Of a stretch of DNA of 64,000 bases, positions 22,276 through 37,484 are shown piece after piece. The stretch covers positions 13,154,193-13,218,192 of the forward strand of contig SCHM01000001.1 in NCBI GenBank assembly GCA_004123355.1, given 5' to 3'. Every line of letters begins with the position of its first letter. Position 1 is the first letter of the stretch. A program made the translations under genes and the position numbers. The notes under the pieces were generated by a model. That model was not told the origin of the DNA and searched no databases. It worked only from the letters and a program-made list of their open reading frames with translations. Source of the stretch: Amphirosellinia nigrospora. Lineage: Eukaryota; Ascomycota; Sordariomycetes; Xylariales; Xylariaceae.

Positions 22276-24858
22276 TACGGCGCAGAATCGATTTCGGATG
22301 TGAGGACATCGATATTGACGATGATCCTACCGGCACTCGAGCACTGCGGCACCATGGGTCCACTGGTCCCGGCGCTGGACGAGGGTAAAGACTGGGAAAA
22401 AGCGATGCAAAGCAAGTGAACTTTGTGCTACGATAAAGACGAAAATACGAAACGGGGCACGGACGAGGCATCGACATTGAGAGGATCCATTAATCGATAT
22501 ACGGTCAATTCTGCTTGATAGACGCTGAGACGGCGAATGATTTTACGACAAAGTTTGTATGAGGAGCACCAGTTCGCTAGCATTGGTGTCCTTTGTTGGA
22601 CTAGGGCATTTATTCTTGGAACCATTATATTTTTATCCGTACATGTTGTATTATACAACCTCGTATACGCACAGTCACCTGGCATTACGGGGTTTTATCT
22701 GATGGGCTGGTCTTCTCGAATTCGTTTCTATGGTTTCGCGGGCAAGATCCATACATGATCACATGATCCGCATCTACCTACCTAAGTACTTACCTACCTA
22801 CCTAATGTATTCAGCGTAGCATGGCAGCAGCAAGAGAAGGCTGGGTTTCGGTATTAGCCCCTTATCTTAGTTGGCATGGTGGCTGCTTTGTACACATTAG
22901 AGAGAGAAACGAGGAGTTTATCAGATGTTCGAAAGAAGAGTGGACACTGTCAATTAGTGTTTGACGGCCAGCAGAGAAGCGTTAATTTCAAATGTATCAA
23001 ACGCCCCTTTTCGGCAACTTGTATGATGTGGTCGTGCATTTGATGTTTTGACTACTATGTTTACTGCCTGCGAATGAGTTCCTCAACTTGAACTGGAATA
23101 TGATCAATTATTAAATTGTGTGCTATGGTCTATCTGCACCTGATATCTTTATAGCCTTTCATACTTTCCCGCCTTGATGCTACGCAACCCGAGCAATGGA
23201 GGATGTACAGCTGTAGATATATTTATAGGTCCCGACGCAGGCGCCTATTCAGTCGTGCATGGAGTATTCTGATAGTAGTGATACACCGAGGATGGGAAAC
23301 TAGTGGACACACGATTATCTTGTTGCTCTAGGTTGTAACTTTAGGTCGAGCTGGGGGGGTATTCGGCTTTAAGACACGATGAGATTGCATACGAGGGGTA
23401 ATATTCCTATTTTATGGAAGAACTGAAACTGAATCTGAGGTATATTCGTGTAAGGATCGGATATCTTTCTAGGCTAGCTATTGAGTGTGCGTGTATATAT
23501 GATTTAATATTATGACTCGTAACTGTGAGTGAAGCTAAGTAGTGGTCGTTCTAGTCATTCGCTACAAAGACTTTCTCACTTTCAGATATTTTGACAGTTA
23601 CTACTCGTAAGTCGAGCAGTAGCCAGGTCGAACATAAATTCCACACCCATGGAAAATAAGCCATCAAGTCACGTACTTCAACGCATAATAACATCACCAG
23701 TAATGCTTCTCATAATAAGATATTTCAAACCTATATATATATATATCTAAAAGCTAGAATTATATGAATTTTTTGAAAATTTTTTTATTCAGTCATTTTT
23801 GTGTTGTTTATTGCTACGTAATCTTGGGACTTAAAGGTGCGCACTGGATGAAGGGTATGAAATTTATGTTTGACCTGGCTACTGAGTCGAGGTCAAGATG
23901 CCTAAATACGTAGGCGCAATTTTCGTCGCTAACGCAATTAGACATGCATGATAAAACAAAGTCAAAAATAGAAGCAATCAGTACTTAATTCAGTTATCGC
24001 ACTACTTAAGTACTCTACCTAATACATCCGCATAACTTACATTCCTACCTTACGCAAACAAACATATTCACGACGTAATTACTCACTCTACCTATGAATC
24101 GATCGACCAACCGAAGTAGTAAGTAGTACGTAAAGTGTCTATGTATATATACATACCTAGGTAGATACGGATAGAATAGACGAACCGATTTATTAGCAAG
24201 GGCTGAAAGGCCAGAAGAAAATTACAATACTAGGTATTCAATGATGATCGTCAATACGATTACTTACCCTCGCTCGCCATTTTATCATTAAAGGGGAAAA
24301 TAGAAGATGAAATCCGACTTTTCAGTGACGTTATCTTGCGTGCGATCATACGTGATGAAATAGCATGTCATTGAAGTTGAAACACTTCAGGAGAGGGTTT
24401 GATAGAACCAGCCAATGCCTGTATCATATTCACATTCATTTGGATTTAGCATGCAGTCACAAAAGTCAATACTTCGAGATCTGCTTGTTCCGAAAGGTAA
24501 TTTCATTCATTACAACTCCCCATCAATCAATCAATCAATCAGTGCCACACCATGGACGTATCCTATATGTAATCCCGTTCCAATACGGGTGCGAGGTGTG
24601 ATCGGGACAAAAACGAACGAGTAAGCTATATCAAACCAGGACAACGCTTGAACGACCTTGGTAGCCATTAATGATGGGTTTCTTCTTCTCTAAGCAAGAC
24701 AGCGGATGCCGGCAACGGAAGATATCAAATGCACCACGGTACCTTTTCTCTGATAAAGGGTATACAGTCTTGAAACCCGCATCATTTGCCAGTTACGGCG
24801 ACAGAGAATGGGCGGACCGCTTATGCCGAGCTCCAACAGGGCGGATGCCAACAGACTT
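22276..24858. other. Convergent AT-rich intergenic region
   Basis: 3' side of both the AHC1-like gene and RSP5. No supported gene. Contains TA-rich runs near 23740, a cluster of CTACCTACC/TTACC half-palindromes at 22770-22803, a perfect TACCTAGGTA at 24154 and a short AATC repeat near 24525. Confidence 0.5.
24154..24163. repeat. TACCTAGGTA palindrome
   Basis: Perfect copy in the AT-rich region between the AHC1-like gene and RSP5. Confidence 0.8.
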
Positions 24859-27725
<2,867 letters not shown>

Positions 27726-29954
27726 GGCCGTGGTAAAGCATGCGATGAGGCGTTGACGGAGGTGCTCGGGCTCTCCCACCTCCTCCTGTTCGCTGCGGGC
27801 CGGTTGCGTGAGAAGGGGAAGGGAGGGGTCACTGGAGCGGCGGCGGCGGGAGGGGGGACGACGGCGGATACAGGCTAAGAGTTAGATGACGATGATTGTG
27901 ATTCTGTTCTGGCTTGATGCTGGTTGTCTCCACTACGCGCTGTGGTTGGCCCGGAGGAAGAGGGAGAAGAGAATGAAAACAAAACAAACGTGCAGAACGG
28001 AGGGCTCTGAGCAACAAGGCACCGGTTGAGGCTAGGATCCGGGAAGGTAATACTAAGTCGAGACGCAGAGGCAGGTTGTAGAGGTAGAGATAGAGAGATA
28101 GTGGAGGTAAAGTCGAGGCATCGGTTGGTGGGCTTAGTTAGTTTAGTGGGTTGACATGCTAAGGTCTGCTAAGGTACCTCAGGTAGCAGGTGCAGTATAT
28201 TGATAATGCGAATGGCCTCCGCAGTACCGGACTATACTTCTGCAGGATGAGTGGGCTACAAGGAGGCCGCCTACGGCGATTATATCGGCGGCAGTGGGAA
28301 CTGGCTCTGGTGCCTAGAAAGGTATCCCAGGCGTTTCAACATGTACACAGAAGTACCCAAATAATTTAGGTAGCGTCAAAGCAGTTTACCTCCTAGCGCT
28401 GTGCCCTCCGTCCACTTGCCTGCACTTGACACCTCGTTGCAGTACAAAGGCGTGGCTAGATTGGCTAGAGTCCGGCCAACGACGGGGTCAAGGGCGTGGG
28501 CACAAACCCATGTAGCGTAGCGGTCCTTGACCAGGGCTCCTTCTACTGGAGGCTGTGCACAAACCTGAAGTGTATGGAAACTCGCCGACTTACCCGTATC
28601 GTTGGTCTCAGCCATGGTACTTTGCGTGAGACGAGAGAGAACATCTCATATTAGACGGTACATTCAATCCAAATTGTCAACTTGACCCAATGAAATGAGT
28701 TAGGACACAACTTCCTCTGGTGTTAATTAATTAGCAGGCCTGGACGGACGGACGGACAATTACAGAAGATGCATATATGATCTACTCTAGTCTTGGTAGA
28801 TATCCCGGATCTCCTCCCAACTATGACGCACGAGTACTGGAGACCGAGGTGGCTGTGGAAATTGATGACAGAAAGATCCCAGAGCAGCCAACTTGCACCC
28901 ATCCACCGGCTCCTGTACCGGTCGAGGGCTCTGATAGGTACTTAGTTAGGTAGGTGAAGGAGAGCAATAAGACGGCCTTGCCACACGTTCCACGACAATG
29001 TTACTTACTCCATCACCCCTTTCCTCGCCACACCGATCCCATATGGCCAGATCTAGGTCCCTTGCAGAAGTTCAGACATGAAATTATCTGCTCAGTCCAC
29101 TATCCTGACTTCTCGAGTTGGATTATTAGCTGATCTTTGCACGTGCTGTGTTGTGTGCTTCGTACGTATACGGCGCCCGCGCCATCTGCCATTGTCAGTA
29201 AATACCTCGGCCCGTACTTATCCTAGGCCGGCGGGGACTCTTTCTTCCCCCTATAAGTTAAGTATATTCTATGCTTCTAGAATAGAGATTGTTTAAAAGC
29301 ATCCATGTACTAAGTGAACTTGATGGCCGAAAGAGATCATGCGAACATGGAATCGCCCGAGTGTTCCCCTGTGCTTATGGAACTAGACAAATACGCCGTA
29401 CTGTTTACTTTAATCCTGGTTAATTTAGACATTTGTCAAGGGAAGATTAGTACCAATACTTAAAGTCGGTACGGAGATGGAAGTCGTCGACTAAATTGTG
29501 GAAATACAGCCATGTCATCACAATATGGGGGTTCACTCAAGACGTGGAAGATAGAAATAGAAGGCAATGCAGGTCCGATTTGTTTCCGCGACGCATTACC
29601 GTTCACATCTAGGAGCATACCGACACCGCTTCTGGCTGAGCGTCAGAACAACTTTGGTCTAAACCATCCAGTTCCCCATTTTTGTATCGCGATGCAAATT
29701 TGTCCATCTTTGGCCTCCAAAGCTTGTGTTCATTGGTTCGTAGATGCCTCGATCGTTATCGGGATGCGCGTGGATATCTTGGAGTTTGATCCTTTACGAC
29801 CTCCCGGAGCAGGACAGGACCGGACGAAGCGTAGAAGTTGACAAGGTGTAAGGTGAACGTTTGTCGCTTGGTAAATTGCTACCTAGCTGATGAGACGACA
29901 TCGAAATCATGACCGACCAACCAACGCCATTTCCCTCGTTGCCATTACCATCGC
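27726..29954. other. RSP5 promoter and intergenic DNA
   Basis: The first 450 bp upstream of RSP5 are A/G-rich on the plus strand (CT-rich on the coding strand), a likely leader. A 79-codon minus frame at 28376-28615 starts in good context (ACCATGGCT) but has no recognisable domain. A GGAC tetranucleotide run lies near 28742. Nothing else is supported. Confidence 0.5.
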
Positions 29955-30344
29955 TTAGACATCAGTGATTTCCCTCAATCGTCGCAGGGTCGAGCGGGCG
30001 GCTGTCGCGGCGGGTGACCTATCTCAAGTTAGGATTGTCTACCGTCCAACGTTGGGTCAGACTGGTACGTACGACATGGTATATGCTCCACCGGCAATGG
30101 TCTTCTTGCAGCCCCGGCAGGTCCAGATGCCAACGGCGGCACGGCGAACTGAAGTCTTTCCGCAGAATGGGCTTTGCAGTGTTAGCATGAAGGTTTAGCA
30201 CCTTTGGTTTGTGATCGGAGAGGCCTACCATCCATAGCGTGCGTGCTGAGTTACCTCGAACCGCTTGGTCTGCTTTCGCAGAGAGGCACCATATCTGGTA
30301 CCGTATTTACCGACGATTCCTACTTTGGTGGTGCGCTTAGCCAT
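29955..30344 (-). CDS. RPL43: 60S ribosomal protein eL43 (L37a)
   Basis: Zinc-ribbon protein of the large ribosomal subunit. Three exons (30229-30344, 30073-30171, 29955-30018) with introns of 57 and 54 bp give 92 residues, the same length as yeast eL43, with no frame break. The text reads [71 protein letters not shown] and ends RRLREITDV. The four zinc ligands are the CPFC and CRGC pairs. The first intron splits the codon of the first zinc cysteine (TG/C). A continuous frame through the donor (RYGW then stop) shows that splicing is required. It sits about 1.5 kb from, and divergent to, the HeLo-like gene. Confidence 0.96.
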
Positions 30345-31847
30345 TGTGTTGACGACGACGACGGGGTCGGGATCGGGATGGCGGTTGATTGTATGTTGGT
30401 GATGTTGGCGGGCAGGGAAATTTTGGATATTATCTGAGGATTGTAAATTGATGTGCAGAGCACTAGCATGTTCTCATTGGCTAAAGAGGGGTAGGCGAGT
30501 ATGGTTAGCCCCACCTTTAATCGGAAGATTTTCGGATAAATTAGCAAATGTGGGAGACTACCTACTGGCACTTGGCACCACCCGTCATGCTTGTGGCTCT
30601 ATCGATAAACCTGTGGATCGTCCCGAAGCTAACAGATCTATCTACAGTAACCTTAGGTACGAGGTTGCATAATAGATTTACAACACTACTTATGGGCATG
30701 TCATGGGTATCAGAGACCAGCGTATCCCTAATGACGACAAATCTATAATTCTCAAGAGTTCCCGTGCGCTTGTTTTGGCATATTTTTTCCTAAAGTTCAG
30801 TCTGGCAGCTGCTGGCTGGCTGATAAGGTCATCAGCTTGCGTGCGTACCTAGGTAGGTAAACTGAGTAGAAGGCTAAGCACAAGTCCATGACCCACGATG
30901 CCAAGAAACAAAGCAAAGCAAAATGATGGAATATCGAACAAACGGTAACGGATATGAAAAGTAGGTGAGTGCCAGCTTGATGGCTTAGAATCGCACCAGA
31001 TACCAAACTACGTCCGAGAAAGCGAAAACCGCTTCAGGATAACGGTGAATTGAAGCTTACGGGACACTGCCACCCCCCGGACCCAGAGCGATGGACGTTG
31101 CAGCCGCTTCGTGAACTGCGGGACATAAGCTAAGCTCCGCCACTTTCGATACGCAGTGGAGCAAGAATACAATACAGCTTTGATGGTCAACTGTTTAGAC
31201 TGTCACGGCAGGTTGGCAAGGAGTCGCACGAGCCCGGAAAGTAGTAGCTTCGCCGCCGATGAGAGCACAATACAACAATGTTCGGTATTGATAGTCACCA
31301 ACTTATTTATCTCCGCTGATTCCGCTTGTCACGGGGTGAGATGTCTGAAGGGGATAGCTAGGATTGACACTAATGGCAAAACTTCCTGAGTTGCGTATCT
31401 TTCTTGCTATAATACTATTTTATATAGGAAACGCGGCACGTTACGAGAATCACGTTATCATTTTTGTGTCTAGGAATGCAGAATAGACTAAGCCCAGCCG
31501 CAGGGTTCTAATCCTTCTCAAGCAGAGCGGCGGCCTCGATCCTCGATGGGGCCATCGATGGGGCGGGCGCACTCGTGGGCTGAACCATACTTGCGGAGCT
31601 CTGCAGTATACATCACAGTTCAGATATCGGCTGGGGTGTTTCTTGACCTGCGACAGCAGTAACATTATTGTTGCCCCCGCTAACAATCACGAGTGATTAG
31701 AATATCCCCTTTCAGATTGTTGGATCAAAGTCTCATGTTGCAATTGGAAGTTTGACAAACCATTCATATGGTTGTTGATAGTTCCTAGCACTCCTACTCT
31801 CTACGTGAGCTGTCTTTCCTGCTGAAGGGCACTAATCCCCAAGTGCA
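30345..31847. other. Divergent intergenic region
   Basis: Promoter side of eL43 (minus) and of the HeLo-like gene (plus). Contains a perfect TACCTAGGTA at 30846. No supported gene; small frames here lack features. Confidence 0.5.
30846..30855. repeat. TACCTAGGTA palindrome
   Basis: Perfect copy, followed by GGTA as a third half unit, between eL43 and the HeLo-like gene. Confidence 0.8.
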
Positions 31848-34800
31848 ATGGATCCTCTCTCCATTACGACCTCTGTGATCACGCTCATTGGGGCGGCGAA
31901 AATGTCTATAATTGTTTACAATCCATTCGCCATGCCGATCGGGCGCTTCAGTCGTTAGTCAAAGAAATCAGCACTCTCAATGGCTTCTTAAGATCGATTG
32001 AAAGGGCATTGGAGGATTGCCGAGATAACCCTTATGCCTTAACCCACATCGATCCGGCCCTATGGAGGGAGAGCAAAGTTGCATTTTCGGATTGTCAGGA
32101 GACATTGGACCAGTTAGGCTCGGTTTTTAGTGAACCGAAGCGGCCGTCCCGTTCTAATTCACTCTTTCGTCGAGCAAGAGTTGCAGCTGAATTGCATTCT
32201 CGCGCGGGAGAGATTGCATCGTTCCGAGAGAAGATCTCCATGTCCAACATGTCCCTACAGACACTATTACAGGTTATTAATGTGTAAGTCGGATACTTAA
32301 GTCGCCAAGTTCTTGCCGGTGTTCAGGATTAATAAGTCAAAGGTCGCTCTCACTTCGGAGTAACGAATCTCACGACAATATATTAAAAGAACTAAAAGAA
32401 TTAAAACAAGCTCTGAAGAAATCTTCTCAAGCTGCTACCGTTTCGTACTCGACGTTATTTCTTAGTGAGAAGGATACGCGCCTGGTCCATCATCTTAAGG
32501 GCTTGGTCCGAGCAGCGCAGGACTTCCATTCAAGCGCTAGTGTAACCGCTAGTACAGTGGTCGGTAGTGGTGAGTCTCAACCACCGCCGACTGATTTCGG
32601 GGACGACGATGCAAGGTCAGGAATTGCCTCCCGACTTCCGTCTATGAAAAGAGAACAGATAAGAGACATACCTCTCTCAAACCAACCAGTTTCGCGCGTC
32701 GGGACCTCTGCATCCAACGGAGAAAAAGACGAGTTATTACCCGAGCCACCGAAGAGTCCTCGAGGAAACTTAGAGACACGTGAACCTAGCTCCAACAATA
32801 CTTTCAGCACTATCTTTACCAGTGGTTTTAGCAAAATCGCCCAGCGAGCTCTTCAGCAACTTGATCTCGGAAAGGCAGAAGGACTCCTCCGAGAAGCCCT
32901 GAAGTGGCACAGCTCTTCTAGATCAGATGACATGAATCATCACCGACGTTTGCAAACTCAACTTGCCTTGTGCAGTCTTCTTCAGGGTAATTGTCAAGAA
33001 GCGCAAGATTTAATCCTCGGCCTGTTTAGTTCTAGCACGGAGAAAGACACTGTCGCGCCTCAACTTCTTTATGCTCTGACACTGCTGCAGTTGCACGAGT
33101 TAGACTTTGAGGGGGCCCGAGACAACAGCAAAAGGCTCTGGGAGGCCCTTCAAAGAAACCCTCAATGTACAGTTCTGGGAGCGAATGATGCCATGAAACT
33201 CCTGGCTACTTCATACCAGGAATCGGGTGATAGTCTTTTAGCTGACGCAATAGAAGCGGAATTGCCCGATTTGAGGCTCTTCGAGCCTGTGCCCAGGATG
33301 ACGGACTTCCTGGCTAATTGTGAAGAGCTTCTCGTCGGGATTCTTGGCCCCCAGGACTGTTCGGAACCCTCGACCCCTCTATCAGTAGTTAGCAGAATTC
33401 ACGACCTCCCAATAGCTAAGAAACCCAGCTCTCTCCAGATGCGCGAACTGCTATTGGAAAACCCGCATTCCCCATATCAGAGGGCCCTCCTAGCGAGGCA
33501 GACCGTTTGTCTGTGAAACCATTATTTGACTTTACAAATGACGAGCCAAAAGCGACTAAGAGGTCTTGGTCTAACTTGCGAGCCTTATTTAGGTCTCGCT
33601 TGCGAGACATTGGTACCATGGACTTATATCCTTTAAATACCGGGGCACAGGACTCAACATTTAAGCTAAGGAAAAGGGCAAAAACATCGCATGTTGTGCA
33701 AGTGTCTTATCAAGAGCCTGGCCCTGACCCTGACTGCAACGCATCTTCGAGCTCAGCTATTCAAAGCGAAACCAGATCAAAGTCGAGTAGTTCTGCAAGG
33801 GCGGACTCAATGGTGCAAAATCTTGACCCAGAGAGCACCTCCCGAACTATGGAGTGGGTTATCGAACAAACTGACAATAACACAACAGATACGGCAACAG
33901 ACACAGCAACAGACACGGCAACAGACACGGCAACAGACACAGCAGAGGATGTCCATGAACCAACACAACAACTACAACGGCGGTTTAGTTTCCAGGCCAG
34001 CATTTCCGATCAGATCTCAGCGAAGCCTCTAACTTCTGTGGTCACGACTACTCATCATGAGATGCCCAACAACGCAGTCTTTGAGCTAATGGACACGTCT
34101 CCGCGTGTGAAACTACCGATGTGGACATCTCAGTCTCATGGTTATAGCCGACAACCTCATAACAAAGCTGAAACGATAAGTTTCCATAAAGTATCTAGGC
34201 TTATTGATCACTTTGATAATAGCGGCAGGCCGCCACATCTCTATAATGGCTCAATATCAATGCTGGAGGTTTGCTCTTCTGGCAACTTACTTGAAGAATC
34301 CGGTGTATCTCACGGTAGCATGGCCACAACACCAGCGACCCCACTGGAAACAGAAAATGATATTTATCATCTGCTTGGCTATGATAGGAATTCATCAGCT
34401 AGTAGCGATATCTTCAACCCCGCTAACGATGCTATGGGGAGTAGCTCTTCCGAGTCGGAGTCGGATGTCTCTTCTATCTTCGACCAAATAACACCGTCAA
34501 CCCGCCAAACAACATTTGACACTGTAGCTGCAGGCACGGACTACGACAGTAGTGCCGACGAAGATTGGCCACTCAGGAGCGTGAAGCGGATAAAGAGCCA
34601 ACGAGCTTCTGATCCCGTGATTAATGATGCGTCTCCCACGCGCACGTCTTTCAAGCCCACCGACAATTACGGGCTAGATATGGAACTAGACGAATCCCTG
34701 AGTCTGCCCCGAACTCGCGCAGCGAGCTGCGAAGCGGACGAAGACTTGACCCAGTCACGGAGCTTGAAACCAAGTCAGCGGAGTTTGGCCCGGCGATAGC

Positions 34801-35278
34801 AAGGCTCTGCCGGCACAAGTTCCCTCATAAGACTGCCTTTCGGAGACGGCTACCTGGCAACGCAGCTACCGGGCTTGGCAAGCTTTTCCATACGCAAGAT
34901 CACAGGGACAGCTTCGACTTCGGCTTCAGCAATGCGCTCTACTCTGGCCCCGACGCTGTCGTTGGCCCGTTTACGGATCTAGAAGAGGCCGACTTGTCCG
35001 GTGGGCAAAGCATTAATAAAGAGTCTGCGTCTCGGAGTGTTTCAACTTCTGCGGATAGCTCGAGGTCTATTGAACCGTATCCACCACATACGGGGAATGA
35101 CCGAGAAGCATCGCTGTGTGAAAACCGTACATCCTTGGTGAACACTAATGAGCTGCCCCCTTATCATAACGAAAACCTGGCTGGGAATAGAAAGCGCAGC
35201 TGGACGCGGACCCAGATCGATGACTTTTTCGAGGTTCCGCTAGAACGTCCGCTCTTCCAACCTATTCCCTGTGCTTGA
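31848..35278 (+). CDS. HeLo-like N-terminal domain protein with TPR-like middle
   Basis: The N terminus MDPLSITTSVITLIGAA followed by HADRALQSLVKEISTLNGFL RSIERALEDC is the pattern of the fungal HeLo-like/PigL_N domain found at the front of STAND/NLR-type proteins. An intron begins GTAAGT near 32284 and ends CAG near 32326. A helical region (RALQQLDLGKAEGLLREALK, QLALCSLLQGNCQEAQDLI, KLLATSYQESGDSLLADAIE) resembles TPR repeats. The rest is serine-rich and probably disordered, with a (TDTA)5 run at 33885-33944 and acidic patches; it ends FFEVPLERPLFQPIPCA. I see no NACHT or NB-ARC nucleotide-binding motifs. Reading needs frame changes near 31900, 33505 and 34750, the last explained by one missing C. 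Function unknown; a role in self/non-self signalling is only an analogy with the N-terminal domain. Confidence 0.65.
33885..33944 (+). repeat. 12-bp tandem repeat encoding TDTA
   Basis: Five units of ACAGACACGGCA/ACAGACACAGCA (first unit ACAGATACGGCA) in frame, encoding five TDTA units within the disordered part of the HeLo-like protein. Confidence 0.9.
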
Positions 35279-35893
35279 TGAGATGTCATGAGGTTGCTTG
35301 TTAGGAATATTGATAATATTGCTACCCAAACGATTTGGTCACGCTATGCCTCCCATGGATGCCTTTGCGTATAACTACGTTTTCTGCTTGTTTGGGATAG
35401 CTCTCCCAGATTATACACCAAATGGTTAGTTGTAGCGGTAACAAAGTAAGTTACCATCTTCATCCTGTTGTGACTACCTTATTCTTATCTTTCATCCCTT
35501 TTCTTCGGATCCTCTTTCCCCATTTATCCTTAATGCATCATGAGCGTCTATTAGTAGACCACTAACCTCATGTTAGGGGCATTTAGGCTCAGAGCGCCGA
35601 AACCTACCATTCTCGTCTCCTCAACAGTTCCAAAGACGCAAAGCCGATAAAGGTCTTGCCCCGCCCCGCAACTCGGGTAACATTGCAAGATTGCGTTGCC
35701 GGTATAATAGGTATCGAGGAAAACCCCGCGACTGCCCCGCGCTAGAACCCCAAATTTCGCGATCGCAACCCACTAAGCCACCAGGAACAAGATCGACACC
35801 CGGATAGATCTCTTGCCAGAGAAATAACGGTGTATTTCAAGACTCATTTTCGCGTGTTCTGGAACAGCCAATTCTCCCATATTTGTCAGCATC
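35279..35893. other. Intergenic, promoter of the hydroxyacid dehydrogenase
   Basis: No gene. GC-rich CCCCGC clusters around 35655-35770 lie 130-240 bp upstream of the next start codon and may be regulatory. Confidence 0.4.
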
Positions 35894-36831
35894 ATGAAGC
35901 TCCTCTACCCAACATCACTCAAGCTCGACGTCGCGAGCCTGGAGGGTTTCGGCGTATCCCTCCACGCCTATGACGTCAAGAGCACGATTCCCGAGGACCT
36001 GATCGACGCTGACGTGCTAGTGACGTGGACCAACAGCGCCAGCAACCTCCAGGACGCCGCGAAGCGCATGAAGAACCTGCGCTGGATCCAATCGCTCGCC
36101 GGGGCCGAACGACGTGCTATCGGCCGGCTTCCCGTCCTCCGTGACCGTCACCACGGGCTCGGGCCTGCACGACCGCACCGTCGCCGAACATACCCTCGGC
36201 CTCCTCCTCAACGCCGCCAGACGCTTTGACGAGATGCGCGACTTCCAGGTGCAGGGCAAATGGGCCGCCCACCTCGGCGGCCCCCAACCCGATCGCCCCA
36301 AGGACCGCTTCACGACATTGCGCGATGCGAATGTCACGATCTGGGGTTCGGCAACATCGCCAAGACGCTTGCGCCGCATCTGACGGCCCTAGGCGCCACG
36401 GTGCGCGGCATCGCGCGGTCGGCCGGCGTGCGCGAGGGCACCGAGGTCTACGGCGAGGATCAACTATCCGAGCTCCTCCCCAAGACCGACGCGCTGGTCA
36501 TGATCCTGCCCGGCTCCGAGGCCACCAAGAACGTCCTGAACGCCGAGCGTCTGAAGCTACTGCCCAAACACGCGTGGGTCGTCAACGTCGGACGCGGCAC
36601 CTCCATCGACGAGGACGCACTGGCGGATGCGCTGGAGAAGGCGAGATCGGCGGCGCGGCGCTCGACGTCTTCGTCAAGGAGCCCCTGCCGGCCGAGTCGA
36701 GGCTGTATAAGGCGAAGAATTGCATCATCAGTCCGCATGCGGCGGGCGGGCGGCCGCAGGATGCCGAGGCGCTTGTCGCGTATAATTTGCGGCGGTTCTT
36801 GGCTCTCCAGGAGCTTAAGAATGTCATTTAA
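35894..36831 (+). CDS. D-isomer-specific 2-hydroxyacid dehydrogenase
   Basis: NAD-dependent dehydrogenase of the D-2-hydroxyacid family. From ATG 35894: MKLLYPTSLKLDVASLEGF, DADVLVTWTNSA, LRWIQSLA, GSGLHDRTVAEHTLGLLLNA, then the Rossmann loop GFGNIAKTLAPHLTALGATV, TDALVMILPGSEATKNVLNA, HAWVVNVGRGTSIDEDALAD, ALDVFVKEPLPAES and CIISPHAAGG with the catalytic histidine. The order and spacing match the family and the length (about 313 residues) is normal. The gene is uninterrupted by introns. Three one-base breaks (near 36100, 36346 and 36640) shift the frame; those at 36346 and 36640 are each explained by one G missing from a G-run. GC-rich at third positions compared with flanking DNA. Exact substrate cannot be told. 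Confidence 0.85.
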
Positions 36832-37484
36832 GGATGGGCGTGCGGTGGGTGGTATGAGTATGAGTATAGCAATTATTAGAATCAATGCATTTTAGACGAC
36901 GTATGAATAAATGTTTCCAAACCATGTTGGCCGATTCGGCGTTACAATTTCTGTGTAGTATACTTTTGACCTATGCTCGTCTTCGATTTGAAAATGCATC
37001 CTAACGTGTCTAAGTGCCTAGGACGATCATTCCCTTTATGCTAGCCAGTGTTTAGCATAGCATATTCATTGCTTAGAAGAGTAGACGAGGCCTTGCAGTC
37101 AGCGTATACGTGTCTGCGTGAGATATCTAGGTATCGCCCGGCGAATTATTACGAGAGAAATATGGTATTCTGTTCTTCATAGTTAATAGCATCGCACGTC
37201 CGAGCGAGACAGAGCTGCTCGGCGATGCGTAGCAGGAGAAAGTCTAATAAAAAGCTCAATTGAAACCCGAGTATTGCCCAGTAGTGATAACTACATATTA
37301 AGACCGTCCCCTTCTTATGAGCCCAGCTGTCCGCACTTCCAGTAAGTAGTTCCCCTTTTTATAAACCCAGTTGTCCGCATTGCCAGTAGGTAGTAGAAAT
37401 CTCCCAAGCAAATAAGAGCCAAACGCCATCCCGTCGTCCAACGCCTCGATTGCTGGCCAAATCTCTCAAATGCCGTTGCTGAAC
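36832..37484. other. Convergent intergenic region with repeat copy
   Basis: Between the hydroxyacid dehydrogenase and the SNF2 gene; holds copy 2 of the dispersed repeat (36995-37152) and a local imperfect duplication of a CCCAGTTGTCCGCA-like segment near 37320-37385. Confidence 0.6.
36995..37152 (+). repeat. Dispersed ~155-bp repeat, copy 2
   Basis: Matches 4349-4502 over its whole length in the same orientation, ending GGCGAATTATTAC. Most differences are C/T or G/A transitions, plus a small insertion (GTCTGC region). The TTTATGCTA ... TAGCATA inverted repeat is preserved. Confidence 0.8.

Noticed and set aside
28376-28615. 79-codon minus frame with good start context
   Set aside because: No recognisable domain, and a GTAAGT inside it makes the model ambiguous; noted in the intergenic entry only.
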